A DNA stretch of 64,000 nucleotides from Candidatus Terraquivivens tengchongensis (GCA_023268355.1 JALNJK010000002.1:186001-250000), one strand, 5' to 3'. Counted from the stretch's first letter, positions 16,448 through 25,458 are shown. Made by a program: numbers and translations. Notes: generated by a model from the letters alone, not told the origin.

Positions 16448-17364
16448 TGCTTGAGGGCATCAAGAAGGCATTCGCGAACCTTACGGATAGGATAAAGACG
16501 ACCACACTCTCAGAAAGCGAGATAAAGAAACACGTTGAAGACTTCAAGCTACAGCTGATTGCCAATGATGTAGCGGTTGAGGTTGCTGAGAAGCTGGCGA
16601 TGGAGGTCACGGAGCGTCTGAAGACGTTGAAAGTTCCAAGGTTTTCAGAGCACAAGGAAGCAATCATTCAGGTTTTGGAGGAGAGCATTAGCTCGGTGAT
16701 CTTGGAGGTCAACCCGGATAGTTCTTTCGTAAATTTAGTTAGGTCTAATTACAGCATAGGCAAGCCCACAGTCGTGCTTTTCGTCGGCCCAAACGGTGGT
16801 GGAAAGACGACGAGCGTCGTAAAGGTGTCAAACTACCTGAAGTCTAAAGGACTGAGCTCAATAATAGCATGCAGCGACACATATAGGGCTGGAGCCATTG
16901 AGCAGCTAAAAGGCCTAGCCGAAAGGGTTGGAGTAAGGGTTGTAAGTCATAAATATGGTGGAGATCCAGCTGCTGTCGCTCTAGATGCTATAGAAGCAGC
17001 AAGGGCTGCGAAGGTCAGCACGGTTCTAATAGACACAGCAGGCAGGACGGAAGTTGACAAGAACCTCCTTGAGGAGATGAGGAAGATCAAGAGAGTGTCA
17101 AACCCGGACGTTGTTATATACGTTGGCGATGCGCTTGCGGGCAACGTCGTAGTCGAACAGGTTAGGAGGTTCAATGAGTACGTCGGCATAGACTATATAA
17201 TCTTGGCTAAGCTGGATGCCGACATGAAGGGAGGCTCCGCAATATCCGTCAGCTACATGACCGGGAAGCCGATACTCTTCGTCGGAACTGGGCAAGGGTT
17301 AAACGACCTCGAACCTCTAGACAAAAAAAGACTAATCAACACAATACTCGGCCGTGTCTTCTAA
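16447..17364 (+). CDS. ftsY: Signal recognition particle receptor FtsY
   Basis: A 305-residue SRP GTPase that docks ribosome-SRP complexes at the membrane. It has an N-terminal four-helix NG-type bundle, then G1 GPNGGGKTT, the DTYRAGAIEQL segment, IDTAGR and the G4-like AKLDADMKGGSAIS. There is no long acidic A domain, as in many archaea. Its ATG overlaps the stop of prefoldin alpha. Confidence 0.95.
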   Translation: MLEGIKKAFANLTDRIKTTTLSESEIKKHVEDFKLQLIANDVAVEVAEKLAMEVTERLKTLKVPRFSEHKEAIIQVLEESISSVILEVNPDSSFVNLVRSNYSIGKPTVVLFVGPNGGGKTTSVVKVSNYLKSKGLSSIIACSDTYRAGAIEQLKGLAERVGVRVVSHKYGGDPAAVALDAIEAARAAKVSTVLIDTAGRTEVDKNLLEEMRKIKRVSNPDVVIYVGDALAGNVVVEQVRRFNEYVGIDYIILAKLDADMKGGSAISVSYMTGKPILFVGTGQGLNDLEPLDKKRLINTILGRVF

Positions 17365-17428
17365 GGTGCGATAAGCACCTCTACTACAGTGTTAAACCTC
17401 TATATTCCGGGCCAGCGTAGTATCTGAT

Positions 17429-18064
17429 GTGCTAAACGTTCGCGAGCAGATAAGTCAGCTCGTTAGAGGAGAAGCACCAGGCCCATCACCATCTTTCACG
17501 ACCTTACATGTTGTTATGGCACTTCTCGTTTTAGGAGATAAGGGGAAACTTGGTAGGAAAAAGTTCACCGAAGAACTTGGTCTAGGTGAGGGTGCTGTCA
17601 GAACTATCATCAATAGGCTTAGAAAGCACTCTTTGGCCAAAGTAGATCGCTCGGGTTGTAGTTTGACCGAGAAAGGTAGGAAGCTCTATGAGGCTTTGAG
17701 GAATAATATTAGTGAATTTGTAGAGATTAACGAGAATATGCCTTGGAACTACCGTCACAGCATTGGTATGAAGGTGAAGGACATGGCTAAATTCCTAAAA
17801 ACTGGTCTGGAGGAGAGGGATGCCGCCGTAAGGGCAGGCGCGGATGCTGCAATGATAATAACTATGCGAGAAGGGAGTCTGTTAATGCCCGGTGTCAGCA
17901 ATCTTAGCGAAGAACAGCCGAACTTTGCATCGAAAATAATGTTATCATTCACACCGTCAGAGGGTGATGTAATAATCATAGCCGGCTCAGATGATAGGGT
18001 TAAGGCATTGTACGGCGCGTTAGCGGCTGCCTACGAACTCCTAGAAAAGGCGGCTAGACAGTAG
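17429..18064 (+). CDS. Winged-helix protein with DUF4443-type C-terminal domain
   Basis: A 211-residue protein. Residues ~20-95 form a winged helix-turn-helix (KKFTEELGLGEGAVRTIINRLRKHSLAKV, then SLTEKGRKLYEAL). Residues ~105-205 form a conserved archaeal ligand-binding-like domain ending in a DVIIIAGSDDRVKALYGALAAA segment, which I assign to DUF4443. It is probably a transcription regulator of unknown effector. The GTG start is preceded by a TATA-like stretch near 17391-17407. Its 3' end overlaps the convergent membrane protein gene by 11 bases. Confidence 0.72.
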   Translation: MLNVREQISQLVRGEAPGPSPSFTTLHVVMALLVLGDKGKLGRKKFTEELGLGEGAVRTIINRLRKHSLAKVDRSGCSLTEKGRKLYEALRNNISEFVEINENMPWNYRHSIGMKVKDMAKFLKTGLEERDAAVRAGADAAMIITMREGSLLMPGVSNLSEEQPNFASKIMLSFTPSEGDVIIIAGSDDRVKALYGALAAAYELLEKAARQ

Positions 18065-18425
18065 GCTTCCAAGCTATCGCCAAGGCGCCACCTACTATTC
18101 CTAGGATTGCGCCTATTATGAACCCTCCCATGCTGACTAAGCTAATTATGGAAAATATGAGCACCAAGGTACCCCACATATGCACCTGCTTTGGTCTAGA
18201 ATACAACATAAGCGCACCAATTAGGACGACGATTCCGGACACGACGTTTACAAGTACGCTATAGTACAATCCTGCACTCCATGGCCACGACCAACCCCAC
18301 ATGCACATCATGCCCATACACCATCGAGTGGTCGTCCAAGTCATGAAGCCAACAAAGCCAAACAGGAGCATCAACACGGCAGCTGACAATGAGAGAGTGA
18401 ACGCCAAGCCAGGAGCTTCTTCCAT
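18054..18425 (-). CDS. Small four-helix membrane protein, Met/Trp/Cys-rich loop
   Basis: A 123-residue protein with about four hydrophobic segments (roughly residues 8-30, 52-75, 82-104, 105-120). Between the first two is an unusual stretch, RWCMGMMCMWGWSWPW, packed with Met, Cys and Trp. It looks like an integral membrane protein of the DUF4064 or related small-membrane-protein type, but I cannot name the family. The Met/Cys cluster could bind soft metals such as copper, which is speculation. It has its own promoter region facing that of the MDR gene. Confidence 0.6.
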   Translation of the reverse strand: MEEAPGLAFTLSLSAAVLMLLFGFVGFMTWTTTRWCMGMMCMWGWSWPWSAGLYYSVLVNVVSGIVVLIGALMLYSRPKQVHMWGTLVLIFSIISLVSMGGFIIGAILGIVGGALAIAWKPTV

Positions 18426-18470
18426 GCCGTAATTTTAGTGAGAATCTGTATTAAATATTCGCCCGGTCAA

Positions 18471-18479
18471 CATATATAC
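18471..18479 (+). promoter_or_regulatory. TATA box for MDR dehydrogenase gene
   Basis: CATATATAC is centred about 24 bases before the ATG at 18499, predicting a leaderless message. Confidence 0.5.
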
Positions 18480-18498
18480 GGCCGCATTAAGAAAAATT

Positions 18499-19527
18499 AT
18501 GCGATACCCGTTGAGGGCGGTCATTCTTAAGAAATTTAAAGAATTGCCAGAGCTAACAGACATTGAGCCTGACTGGTCTTTAGGTCCCGGCGAGGTTCTG
18601 TTAGAGGTTGAGATGTCCGGCCTTTGTTATAGAGACCTGCTAACGGTTGATGGGTACTTCCCAAGGACAAAACTCCCGATAATCTTAGGCCACGAGATAG
18701 CTGGCAAGGTATTAAGAGTTGGTGATGGTGTCATAAGCTTCAAGCCTGGCGACAGGGTCGCATCTTTAACATACATTCCATGCGGCAAGTGTAGGTACTG
18801 TAAATCCGGAAATGAAAATCTATGCAAGCAGCGCCTCACTTTTGGTGAGGATATAAATGGCTCATTCGCCCAGATGGTGAAGGTACATGAAAGAAGTTTA
18901 GTAAAGATACCGGATAAAGTTACACCAGAAGGGGCAGCGATGGCAGCATGCGTGACGGGCATGGTGTTACACGCGTTCAGACATGTAGCAAGAATCAAAG
19001 AGGGCGAGTCCGTGTTAATAACAGGCGCTGGCGGCGGTGTAGGGATTCATGCGGTTCAAGTTGCAAAAGCCTTCGGTTGCAGAGTAATAGCAGCAACAAG
19101 CTCCGAGGAAAAGCTCAAGCATATATTGGATGCAGGAGCGGATGAGGTTTTGTTATCTGATGACAAGATGGTTGAAAATGTCAAAAGACTTACTGATAAT
19201 GAGGGTGTGGATGTTGTTCTAGAGGCAGTTGGTCAGCCTACTTTTGACAAGAGCTTAAGATGCTTGGCATGGGGCGGCAGGATGGTCGTCGTAGGCAACG
19301 TAACCGTGTCATCTGTTGAGGTTCCGCTTGGGCTGATAATCTTAAAGGCGAACTCAATAGCTGGTACGATAGCCGCTACCAAGAGGGACTTAGAGGATGC
19401 GCTCAGACTCACGGCGGAAGGAAAAGTAAAACCCGTTGTAACTGTCTATCCGCTTGAGAAGGTCTACGATGCGATGGAGAAGATGCGCCGAAAGGAATCA
19501 ATCGGTAGGATACTACTAAAACCCTGA
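18499..19527 (+). CDS. Zinc-type MDR oxidoreductase, acryloyl-CoA reductase-like
   Basis: A 342-residue medium-chain dehydrogenase/reductase with GroES-like domain (LGHEIAGKVLRVGDGV; structural-zinc cysteines CGKCRYCKSGNENLC) and Rossmann domain (GAGGGVGIHAVQVAK). The catalytic-zinc cysteine region reads SGLCYRDLL. This pattern, with YFPRTKLPIILGHE and AACVTGM, strongly recalls the Sulfolobales acryloyl-CoA reductase that makes propionyl-CoA from 3-hydroxypropionate; that comparison is from memory. It could also be a general alcohol or quinone reductase. It is probably transcribed alone and leaderless. Confidence 0.78.
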   Translation: MRYPLRAVILKKFKELPELTDIEPDWSLGPGEVLLEVEMSGLCYRDLLTVDGYFPRTKLPIILGHEIAGKVLRVGDGVISFKPGDRVASLTYIPCGKCRYCKSGNENLCKQRLTFGEDINGSFAQMVKVHERSLVKIPDKVTPEGAAMAACVTGMVLHAFRHVARIKEGESVLITGAGGGVGIHAVQVAKAFGCRVIAATSSEEKLKHILDAGADEVLLSDDKMVENVKRLTDNEGVDVVLEAVGQPTFDKSLRCLAWGGRMVVVGNVTVSSVEVPLGLIILKANSIAGTIAATKRDLEDALRLTAEGKVKPVVTVYPLEKVYDAMEKMRRKESIGRILLKP

Positions 19528-19563
19528 AGTAAAGCATGCTTAAATCCTAATCATATCTTAAAG

Positions 19564-19827
19564 ATGTTTGTGATAGAGAAGATATTGGCATCCATAGAAG
19601 AGTTCAATAAGTATAGGTCTCCAGAGGCTAATGCCAGGCTTATTTCGTTTGACAAGTCAATAATCAAAATAGAATTCACCGGACCCTTCTGCAGGACTTG
19701 CGGCTTTTACGACTACTTCGACGACTTGAGGATAATCTTCGAAGAGATGGGGCTGAAGACTGAGATAACACTCATCGAAGAGACGGAAGATGGTGCCATC
19801 GTCGATTTCAAGTTAAAGAATACATGA
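19564..19827 (+). CDS. Conserved small CxxC protein, unknown function
   Basis: An 87-residue alpha/beta protein with one CxxC in GPFCRTCGFYDYFDDL (about residues 40-55) followed by a helix and an acidic strand. The beta-alpha arrangement around CxxC could be thioredoxin-like or NifU-like, but key motifs of those families are not visible. A TATA-like GCTTAAATCC lies about 25 bases upstream. It lies between the MDR enzyme and a second cysteine-rich small protein. No function is assigned. Confidence 0.6.
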   Translation: MFVIEKILASIEEFNKYRSPEANARLISFDKSIIKIEFTGPFCRTCGFYDYFDDLRIIFEEMGLKTEITLIEETEDGAIVDFKLKNT

Positions 19828-19831
19828 CAGA

Positions 19832-19840
19832 AATTTATTA
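19832..19840 (+). promoter_or_regulatory. TATA box for 58-residue cysteine-rich protein
   Basis: AATTTATTA predicts initiation near 19862, immediately before the ATG at 19863 (short frame) and the ATG at 19867 that opens the cysteine-rich reading frame. Confidence 0.4.
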
Positions 19841-19866
19841 GGAAGCATTTTACATGGTGCTAATGG

Positions 19867-20043
19867 ATGGTAAAAATCGTAAAGCTTGAACATAAAGAAG
19901 AGACCGGAACATACTATATGTGCGAAGAGTGCGGCCTCATTTATGCTGAAATTAGCATCGCCAAGTGTTGCGAGGATTGGTGCAGAAACCATAAATCTTG
20001 CAATCTTGAAATAACAAGAAATGCGATAAAGTTCGAAGGTTAA
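19867..20043 (+). CDS. 58-residue cysteine-rich protein
   Basis: This short frame encodes 58 residues with six cysteines: CEECG (19-23 region), then CCEDWCRNHKSC. The CxxC...CC..WC...H..C pattern suggests bound zinc or an iron-sulfur centre. I recall similar short archaeal proteins with a CEDWC...HKSCNLEIT core, but no assigned function. It ends five bases before larC, which suggests a shared transcript. The frame has no internal stop and the TATA box spacing supports expression. Confidence 0.6.
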   Translation: MVKIVKLEHKEETGTYYMCEECGLIYAEISIAKCCEDWCRNHKSCNLEITRNAIKFEG

Positions 20044-20048
20044 AGACC

Positions 20049-21272
20049 TTGAAACTCATGGTCGTTGACTGTTCGGTTTCAGGCGTATCTGGCGATATGC
20101 TTCTAGCGGCTTTACTGGACGTTGGTGCTGATAAGGAAGTTGTTAAGCGAGCTATCGAGCGTGTTCCAAAATTCTTAGACGGTTGCAAGGAAATAACGTT
20201 CAAGTTGGAAGAAGTTTACGTTGATGAATTAAAGGCGAAAAGGGTCAAAATAGTGGCCAAAGATGTTGTTAATTCAAGATCAGCTGTTACGCTAATTGAC
20301 GCAGTCAAGGAATGCGTATCCGACCTGAATTTATCAAACGATGCCGCTAACATCGCAATCAACGCCATAGAACTCCTAGCAAGGGCTGAGGCAAATGTCC
20401 ATGATGAGCCGATCGAATCCGTGCGCCTCCATGAGCTTGGAATGGCTGATACCGTGGCGGACATAATTGGTGTAGCAGCTGCCTTAGATTCTCTTAACTT
20501 GAGAAGGGAAATGATAGCAACGACGAGGTTGGCAGTAGGTGGTGGAGTTCTAAAGCTATCCCATGGTATTTTTCCGGCACCAGCTCCGGTTACTTTAGAA
20601 CTCCTTAAGGTTTCTGGAATACCTTTCAGTGGTGGACCGGTTGAGGGTGAGCTGGCTACGCCTACTGGCGTAGCGCTCTTGGCCTCAATGTCAAGCAGAG
20701 TAATCCAGGTTTATCCACCGATGAGTGTGGAGAAAATAGGCTATGGTGCAGGCTCGATACTGCACGACGGAAACCCGTCCGTTTTACGTTTACTTCTCGG
20801 TCAAGAGCAAGAGACTCGTGGGAACGTTGAGGAGATAATGCTACTTGAGACAAACGTTGATGATGTTTCTGGCGAATCGTTAGCTTATGTCGCAGATAAG
20901 TTGTTGTCCGAAGGTGCATTGGACGTGAACATCATACAGGCAATCGGCAAGAAGGGAAGACCCACAAGCATACTCAGGGTTCTGAGTAAAAAGGGCCATG
21001 AGGCAAACTTTGCGCGTACGATGATGCAGGAGCTCGGAACGTTGGGCGTTAGGTTTCTAACTGTTGGAAGGTTTGTAGCTATGAGAGAAGAATCTTTGGT
21101 TGACGTACGTATTGCTGGCAGAATTTTTAAAGTAAGGGTTAAGAAGTCCTTCCTTCCCGGAGGAGAGCCCTTAACCCTAAAGCCCGAGTTCGAAGACTTA
21201 AGAACGATAGCGCGGGAGACCGGCCTAACCATAAGGGAAGTTGAGAATGCGGTAAAGAAACAGATAAGCTAG
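20049..21272 (+). CDS. larC: Nickel-pincer cofactor synthesis protein LarC
   Basis: A 407-residue DUF111/LarC protein, which inserts nickel into the pincer nucleotide cofactor in a CTP-dependent reaction. The start VVDCSVSGVSGDMLLAALLDVGAD, the HELGMADTVADIIG segment, the GELATPTGVALLA stretch and the C-terminal ETNVDDVSGE and GRPTSIL elements are typical of full-length LarC (LarC1+LarC2 in one frame). The start is TTG at 20049. No larB, larE or larA is nearby. Its stop shares a CTAG palindrome with the convergent DUF424 gene. Confidence 0.88.
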   Translation: MKLMVVDCSVSGVSGDMLLAALLDVGADKEVVKRAIERVPKFLDGCKEITFKLEEVYVDELKAKRVKIVAKDVVNSRSAVTLIDAVKECVSDLNLSNDAANIAINAIELLARAEANVHDEPIESVRLHELGMADTVADIIGVAAALDSLNLRREMIATTRLAVGGGVLKLSHGIFPAPAPVTLELLKVSGIPFSGGPVEGELATPTGVALLASMSSRVIQVYPPMSVEKIGYGAGSILHDGNPSVLRLLLGQEQETRGNVEEIMLLETNVDDVSGESLAYVADKLLSEGALDVNIIQAIGKKGRPTSILRVLSKKGHEANFARTMMQELGTLGVRFLTVGRFVAMREESLVDVRIAGRIFKVRVKKSFLPGGEPLTLKPEFEDLRTIARETGLTIREVENAVKKQIS

Positions 21273-21580
21273 TAGAACATCTGCACATGCATTATGCCGC
21301 CGACCTTAATCGCGGCGCTCTCACGGATAAGGCCCTTACTTATCAACATGCTGACTATCCTATTGCCCAGAAGGTTTATTATCGTAGCTTGCTCTATATA
21401 ATGTATAACGCTTTCACCCTCGACCAGAACGCCCCCGTAAAACGAGTTATCAACCTTTATCTCGAGACCGCCCTCTGCAACTATCCTTCTGCCGAGAAGC
21501 TCCTCATCACAGATTGCCGCAACTACCTCTCCAGTCCTGGAATGATGAAGCTTAACCCAGAACCTCCCCCACTCGCTCAT
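21269..21580 (-). CDS. DUF424 family protein
   Basis: A 103-residue archaeal DUF424 protein, recognised by VKLHHSRTGEVVAAICDEELLGRR, FYGG and the ATIINLLGNRIV helix, ending with GGIMHVQMFY. The family is widespread in archaea and often located near translation genes. Its biochemical role is unknown. It converges with larC, sharing the four-base CTAG that contains both stop codons. Confidence 0.8.
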   Translation of the reverse strand: MSEWGRFWVKLHHSRTGEVVAAICDEELLGRRIVAEGGLEIKVDNSFYGGVLVEGESVIHYIEQATIINLLGNRIVSMLISKGLIRESAAIKVGGIMHVQMFY

Positions 21581-21741
21581 CGTTTCCCGTTAAAATGATT
21601 TGCTACAAGGTTTTTAAACTTTGGTCATATAAAAAATCTGGCGCACCTTACACAAAAATGCAACAATCAGTATTTTTTAAAGAGAACTCATAAAAATTTA
21701 ACGTTTATACCTTACAAGATGGACGACATTCATGGGAAAAG
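21581..21741 (+). promoter_or_regulatory. Promoter and leader region of sucCD
   Basis: AT-rich 161-base gap between DUF424 (leftward) and sucC (rightward). TATA-like sequences are AAAATTTAAC (about 21693-21702) and GTTTATACC (21703-21711). An eight-codon frame ATG 21719 to TGA 21745 overlaps the sucC TTG by TTGA. A leftward TATA candidate for DUF424 (GTTTAAAAA on the minus strand) lies near 21610-21620. Confidence 0.4.
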
Positions 21742-22875
21742 TTGAAGCTGTATGAATATGAGGCAAAGCAGCTCTTCTCCTTGTACAACATCCCGGTGCC
21801 AAAGTCTGGCCTAGCGAAAACGCCGGAAGAAGCCATGGAAATCACTCAGAAGCTGGGCGGAAAATCCGTCTTAAAGGCGCAGGTGTTGGTAGCAGGAAGA
21901 GGGAAGGCAGGTGGCATAAAATTCGCTGGAAGTCCGCAGGAAGCATACGAACTCGCAAAGATATTGTTGAACATGGAGATAAAGGGCGAAAAGGTCCGTT
22001 CTTTGCTAGTAAGTGAAACTGTGGACATAGAGAGGGAGCTTTACCTTAGCATCGTTATAGACAGATCTGTCGGTGCAGCGTCGATACTAGCGTCTTCCGA
22101 AGGAGGTATAGATATCGAGGAGCTTGCGGCAAAGTCGCCAGAGAAGATCGTAAAGGTCTACATAGACCCATTGGTGGGCTTGAAGCCCTATCATGTAAGA
22201 AGGATAACGGAGTTCATGAGCCTTTCTGATGAGCAGAAGAAAGTGCTTCATGACATTACTCTGAATCTCTATAGGTTATTCGTGGACTTTGACTGCGAGC
22301 TTGCTGAAATAAACCCTCTGGCGGTGGATAAAGAAGGTAAGCTCGTTCCTGTAGATGCAAAGGTCATAATAGACGATAACGCTTTGTTCAGAAGGAAGGA
22401 GTTTGCTGAGCGTGCATCTGCAGAGTTAAGCGAATTCGAGGCAGAGGCGAAGAAGTATGGCTTTAGCTATGTTGAACTTGATGGTGACATCGGAATAATA
22501 GGAAATGGTGCTGGTCTGACAATGGCAACGATGGATGTCGTTAAGTTGTATGGTGGAAAACCTGCCAACTTTTTAGACATAGGTGGCGGTGCCAGAGCTG
22601 ACATCGTGGAGAAAGCTGCGTCATTACTTTTGAAGCATCCAAAAGTAAAGGTTCTGCTTGTTAACGTTTTAGGTGGTATAACAAGATGTGATGAGGTTGC
22701 GAAAGGTCTCGTGAACGCCCTAAAGGCTTATGGTAAAGGCAAAAAACTTGTCGTGAGACTTATGGGGACAAACGAGGAGGAAGGAAAGAGGATTTTAAGC
22801 AGTGCTGGAATATCAGCGTTCGACTCCATGGAGGATGCTGCAAAAAATGTCGTCGAGCTTGTTAAGGTGATGTAA
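21742..22875 (+). CDS. sucC: Succinyl-CoA synthetase (ADP-forming) beta subunit
   Basis: A 377-residue ATP-grasp subunit that binds nucleotide and succinate. It has the typical opening [33 protein letters not shown]-like nucleotide loop ([16 protein letters not shown] region), [10 protein letters not shown] for metal binding, and a C-terminal flavodoxin-like domain with [15 protein letters not shown]. The TTG start at 21742 gives the standard N-terminus. It is followed two bases later by sucD. It acts in the citrate cycle or its reverse. Confidence 0.95.
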   Translation: MKLYEYEAKQLFSLYNIPVPKSGLAKTPEEAMEITQKLGGKSVLKAQVLVAGRGKAGGIKFAGSPQEAYELAKILLNMEIKGEKVRSLLVSETVDIERELYLSIVIDRSVGAASILASSEGGIDIEELAAKSPEKIVKVYIDPLVGLKPYHVRRITEFMSLSDEQKKVLHDITLNLYRLFVDFDCELAEINPLAVDKEGKLVPVDAKVIIDDNALFRRKEFAERASAELSEFEAEAKKYGFSYVELDGDIGIIGNGAGLTMATMDVVKLYGGKPANFLDIGGGARADIVEKAASLLLKHPKVKVLLVNVLGGITRCDEVAKGLVNALKAYGKGKKLVVRLMGTNEEEGKRILSSAGISAFDSMEDAAKNVVELVKVM

Positions 22876-22877
22876 TC

Positions 22878-23756
22878 ATGACGGTGCTGGTAAACAAGGA
22901 TACCCAAGTCGTAGTTCAGGGCATAACCGGAAGAGAAGGGAGCTTCCACACTAAGGCAATGCTAGATTATGGTACAAAAATCGTAGCTGGCGTCACACCT
23001 GGAAAGGGTGGCCAAAGTGTCTACGGTGTACCGGTCTACGACTCTGTCCATGATGCTGTGAGCAAGCACCCTGAGATTAATACCTCGATTATATTCGTCC
23101 CGTCACCTTATGCTCCTGATGCCGTTTATGAGGCCATGGAGGCAGGGATAGATGTGATTGTACTCATAACTGAGCATATACCGGTTCACGATTCGATGAA
23201 GTTTATAAGATATGCAAAACTGAGGGGTGTCCGTATAATAGGTCCTAACTGTCCAGGTATAATATCGCCGGGAGAATCGAAGGTAGGCATAATGCCAGGT
23301 CACGTGTTTTCCAAAGGAATGATCGGCATAGTATCAAGAAGCGGTACCCTGACGTACGAAGTAGCCTATGCTATAACGAAAGTGGGGCTAGGCCAATCTA
23401 CCGCAGTAGGCATTGGTGGCGACCCAATCACGGGCATGAGTATGATCGATATGCTAGAACTCTTCAGGGAAGATAACGAGACCAAAGCAGTCGTTCTAAT
23501 AGGTGAGATAGGTGGTGATATGGAGGAACGAGCCGCCGAATACATAAGAAGGAGCAACTACGAGAAGCCGGTCATAGCATTCGTCGCAGGTAGGACTGCG
23601 CCGCCTGGAAAGAGAATGGGACATGCGGGTGCGATAATCTCCATGGGTGCTGGCGATGCTGAAAGTAAGATAAGGGCATTCGAGGCAAGTGGTGTAAAGG
23701 TTGCCTCAACACCAGTAGAGGTTGCTAAGTTGTTGAAGGATGTGTTAAAGGTTTAG
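22878..23756 (+). CDS. sucD: Succinyl-CoA synthetase (ADP-forming) alpha subunit
   Basis: A 292-residue CoA-binding subunit carrying the phosphohistidine. The N-terminal CoA-binding Rossmann domain has [14 protein letters not shown] and GVTPGKGGQ; the C-terminal domain has [18 protein letters not shown] and the phosphorylated histidine in KRMGHAGAI. It pairs with SucC directly upstream. The phosphatase gene follows after nine bases. Confidence 0.96.
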   Translation: MTVLVNKDTQVVVQGITGREGSFHTKAMLDYGTKIVAGVTPGKGGQSVYGVPVYDSVHDAVSKHPEINTSIIFVPSPYAPDAVYEAMEAGIDVIVLITEHIPVHDSMKFIRYAKLRGVRIIGPNCPGIISPGESKVGIMPGHVFSKGMIGIVSRSGTLTYEVAYAITKVGLGQSTAVGIGGDPITGMSMIDMLELFREDNETKAVVLIGEIGGDMEERAAEYIRRSNYEKPVIAFVAGRTAPPGKRMGHAGAIISMGAGDAESKIRAFEASGVKVASTPVEVAKLLKDVLKV

Positions 23757-23765
23757 GGTCATATA

Positions 23766-24566
23766 ATGGGCGGGTCGTTAGGCGAAAGGGAATTCATGCA
23801 GCTTCTCCTAACGTCGTCGGAAATATTTGAGAGCGAGCCCCAAGTGTTGGACGTAGAGGACGAGTGCATAATCGTTGGTGATGTGCACGGTGATAAGGAA
23901 TCGGTCGCTAGGGCTCTTGAATTACTCGAGCAAAATAGAACCCTAATCTTTTTGGGAGATTACGTTGACAGAGGTCCTTATCAGCTGGAGAGTATGTATG
24001 TATTACTGAAAGCAAAGATAGAGAACCCATCTAGACTCATCCTACTAAGAGGAAATCACGAATCGAGAAGTATGAATCTTTACTACGGATTTTACGACGT
24101 CGTGTTGAGCAGGTATTCGCAATCTTTATACGAACTCTTCGTAGATGTTTTTTCCAAAATGCCAATCTGTGCACTAATCAATAGAGAAATCTTGTGTCTC
24201 CATGGAGGCATAGCCGAAGGTCTGGAAAGCATAGAGCAATTAAGGACCCTTCCAAAGGGCGATGACGACCCTAAAGACCCTATATATCTTCAGGTGCTAT
24301 GGAATGATCCGGACGAGAGCATCGAGACGTTCGCTCCGAGTTACAGAGGCCCGGGCATTAGGCTCTTCGGCGCATCCGTCCTTGAGAATTTTCTGAAGAA
24401 GAACGGGTTGAAGATGCTTGTAAGGGCGCACGAACCTCAGCCTGAAGGGTTTAAGTTCATATTCGGAAATAGGTTGTTATCGCTCTTTTCATGTAGATAC
24501 TATGGGATAAGACCTGCAGCCGCTCTTTTGAGGGGAAATGAAATCAAGATTCTCGGCCTTGGGTAG
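23766..24566 (+). CDS. PPP-family serine/threonine protein phosphatase
   Basis: A 266-residue PP1/PP2A-type metallophosphatase. All signature motifs are present: GDVHG (38-42), GDYVDRG (64-70), RGNHE (95-99), HGG and RAHE, giving the dinuclear metal site. It would dephosphorylate Ser/Thr-phosphorylated proteins in the cytoplasm. It follows sucD closely and is probably in the same transcript. Its 3' end overlaps the convergent MBL gene by 23 bases. No kinase gene is nearby to suggest a target. Confidence 0.93.
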   Translation: MGGSLGEREFMQLLLTSSEIFESEPQVLDVEDECIIVGDVHGDKESVARALELLEQNRTLIFLGDYVDRGPYQLESMYVLLKAKIENPSRLILLRGNHESRSMNLYYGFYDVVLSRYSQSLYELFVDVFSKMPICALINREILCLHGGIAEGLESIEQLRTLPKGDDDPKDPIYLQVLWNDPDESIETFAPSYRGPGIRLFGASVLENFLKKNGLKMLVRAHEPQPEGFKFIFGNRLLSLFSCRYYGIRPAAALLRGNEIKILGLG

Positions 24567-25458
24567 CTGACCTCTCTAAGTATCCCAGCATACCCTCAAC
24601 TGCCAACTTTATACTCGTTCTTACATAGTCCGGTACTTCCTTTACGTTTACACCGAATTTTTTAGCTAAAGCTTTGCAGGCCGCATCGGTAATTAATTCA
24701 ACGTCACCACTTTCCTTTTCGGAAGAGATAAAATCTTTCCACCAGTTCAGCAGAGATATTTCCCCCTCAAAGACGCTTTTAGATGCTTGTCTGACGCCGA
24801 AGTGTGGTACCATCAAAAGCTTTGGTTCCAGTTTCATCAAGCGCTTAAGGTCTTCTATTAAACCATGATAATCAAAACTCGGAGGTACGGATGGTGGTAC
24901 GAATACTGGGAAGCTCGGATATGTTCCTGAGATAACGTCTCCCGTGAATAGAAAAGAGTTGGTTTCCTCGTAAACACAAATATGATGGGGCGCATGACCT
25001 TGTGTGTGAACAAACTTAAGTCGCATTTTCCCTAAAGATACGCGAGCGCAATCCTCAACACTAGACACTTGTTCTGGAGGGATCGGTTCGACCTTTCCAA
25101 AGAGGGCTGCTACCTGACCATAAATTTCTTCTACGCTGGAAATCAACCTCGTTGGGTCTACAAGATGCTTTACACCTCTTGGGTGCGCAAGAACCTTCGC
25201 GTTTGTAGCAGTTTTTATCAGCGAGCCAGCAGCACCTGCATGGTCCAAATGAACATGCGTAACTATGATGTAGTCAAGCATTGAAGGGTCCAAACCTATG
25301 CTCTTGATGTCAGATAAGAGAACGTTGAGGGACGAGGCATAACCTGTATCGATAAGCGCAGTCTTTTCGTCAACCAGAAGATATGCAGCGACGAATTCCC
25401 TAACACCTAGCGCCATCGTATCTATGAGATACACTCCATCTTGAATCCGCGTTATCAA
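24544..25458 (-). CDS. MBL-fold metallohydrolase
   Basis: A 304-residue metallo-beta-lactamase-fold hydrolase with the zinc motif THVHLDH, a second histidine in TQGHAPHH, the bridging Asp in FTGDVISG and a later histidine in VPHFG. It resembles single-domain glyoxalase II-like hydrolases with an extra helical C-terminal region (about residues 225-300). The substrate cannot be told. The TTG start faces the malate dehydrogenase promoter. Confidence 0.85.
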   Translation of the reverse strand: MITRIQDGVYLIDTMALGVREFVAAYLLVDEKTALIDTGYASSLNVLLSDIKSIGLDPSMLDYIIVTHVHLDHAGAAGSLIKTATNAKVLAHPRGVKHLVDPTRLISSVEEIYGQVAALFGKVEPIPPEQVSSVEDCARVSLGKMRLKFVHTQGHAPHHICVYEETNSFLFTGDVISGTYPSFPVFVPPSVPPSFDYHGLIEDLKRLMKLEPKLLMVPHFGVRQASKSVFEGEISLLNWWKDFISSEKESGDVELITDAACKALAKKFGVNVKEVPDYVRTSIKLAVEGMLGYLERSATQGRES

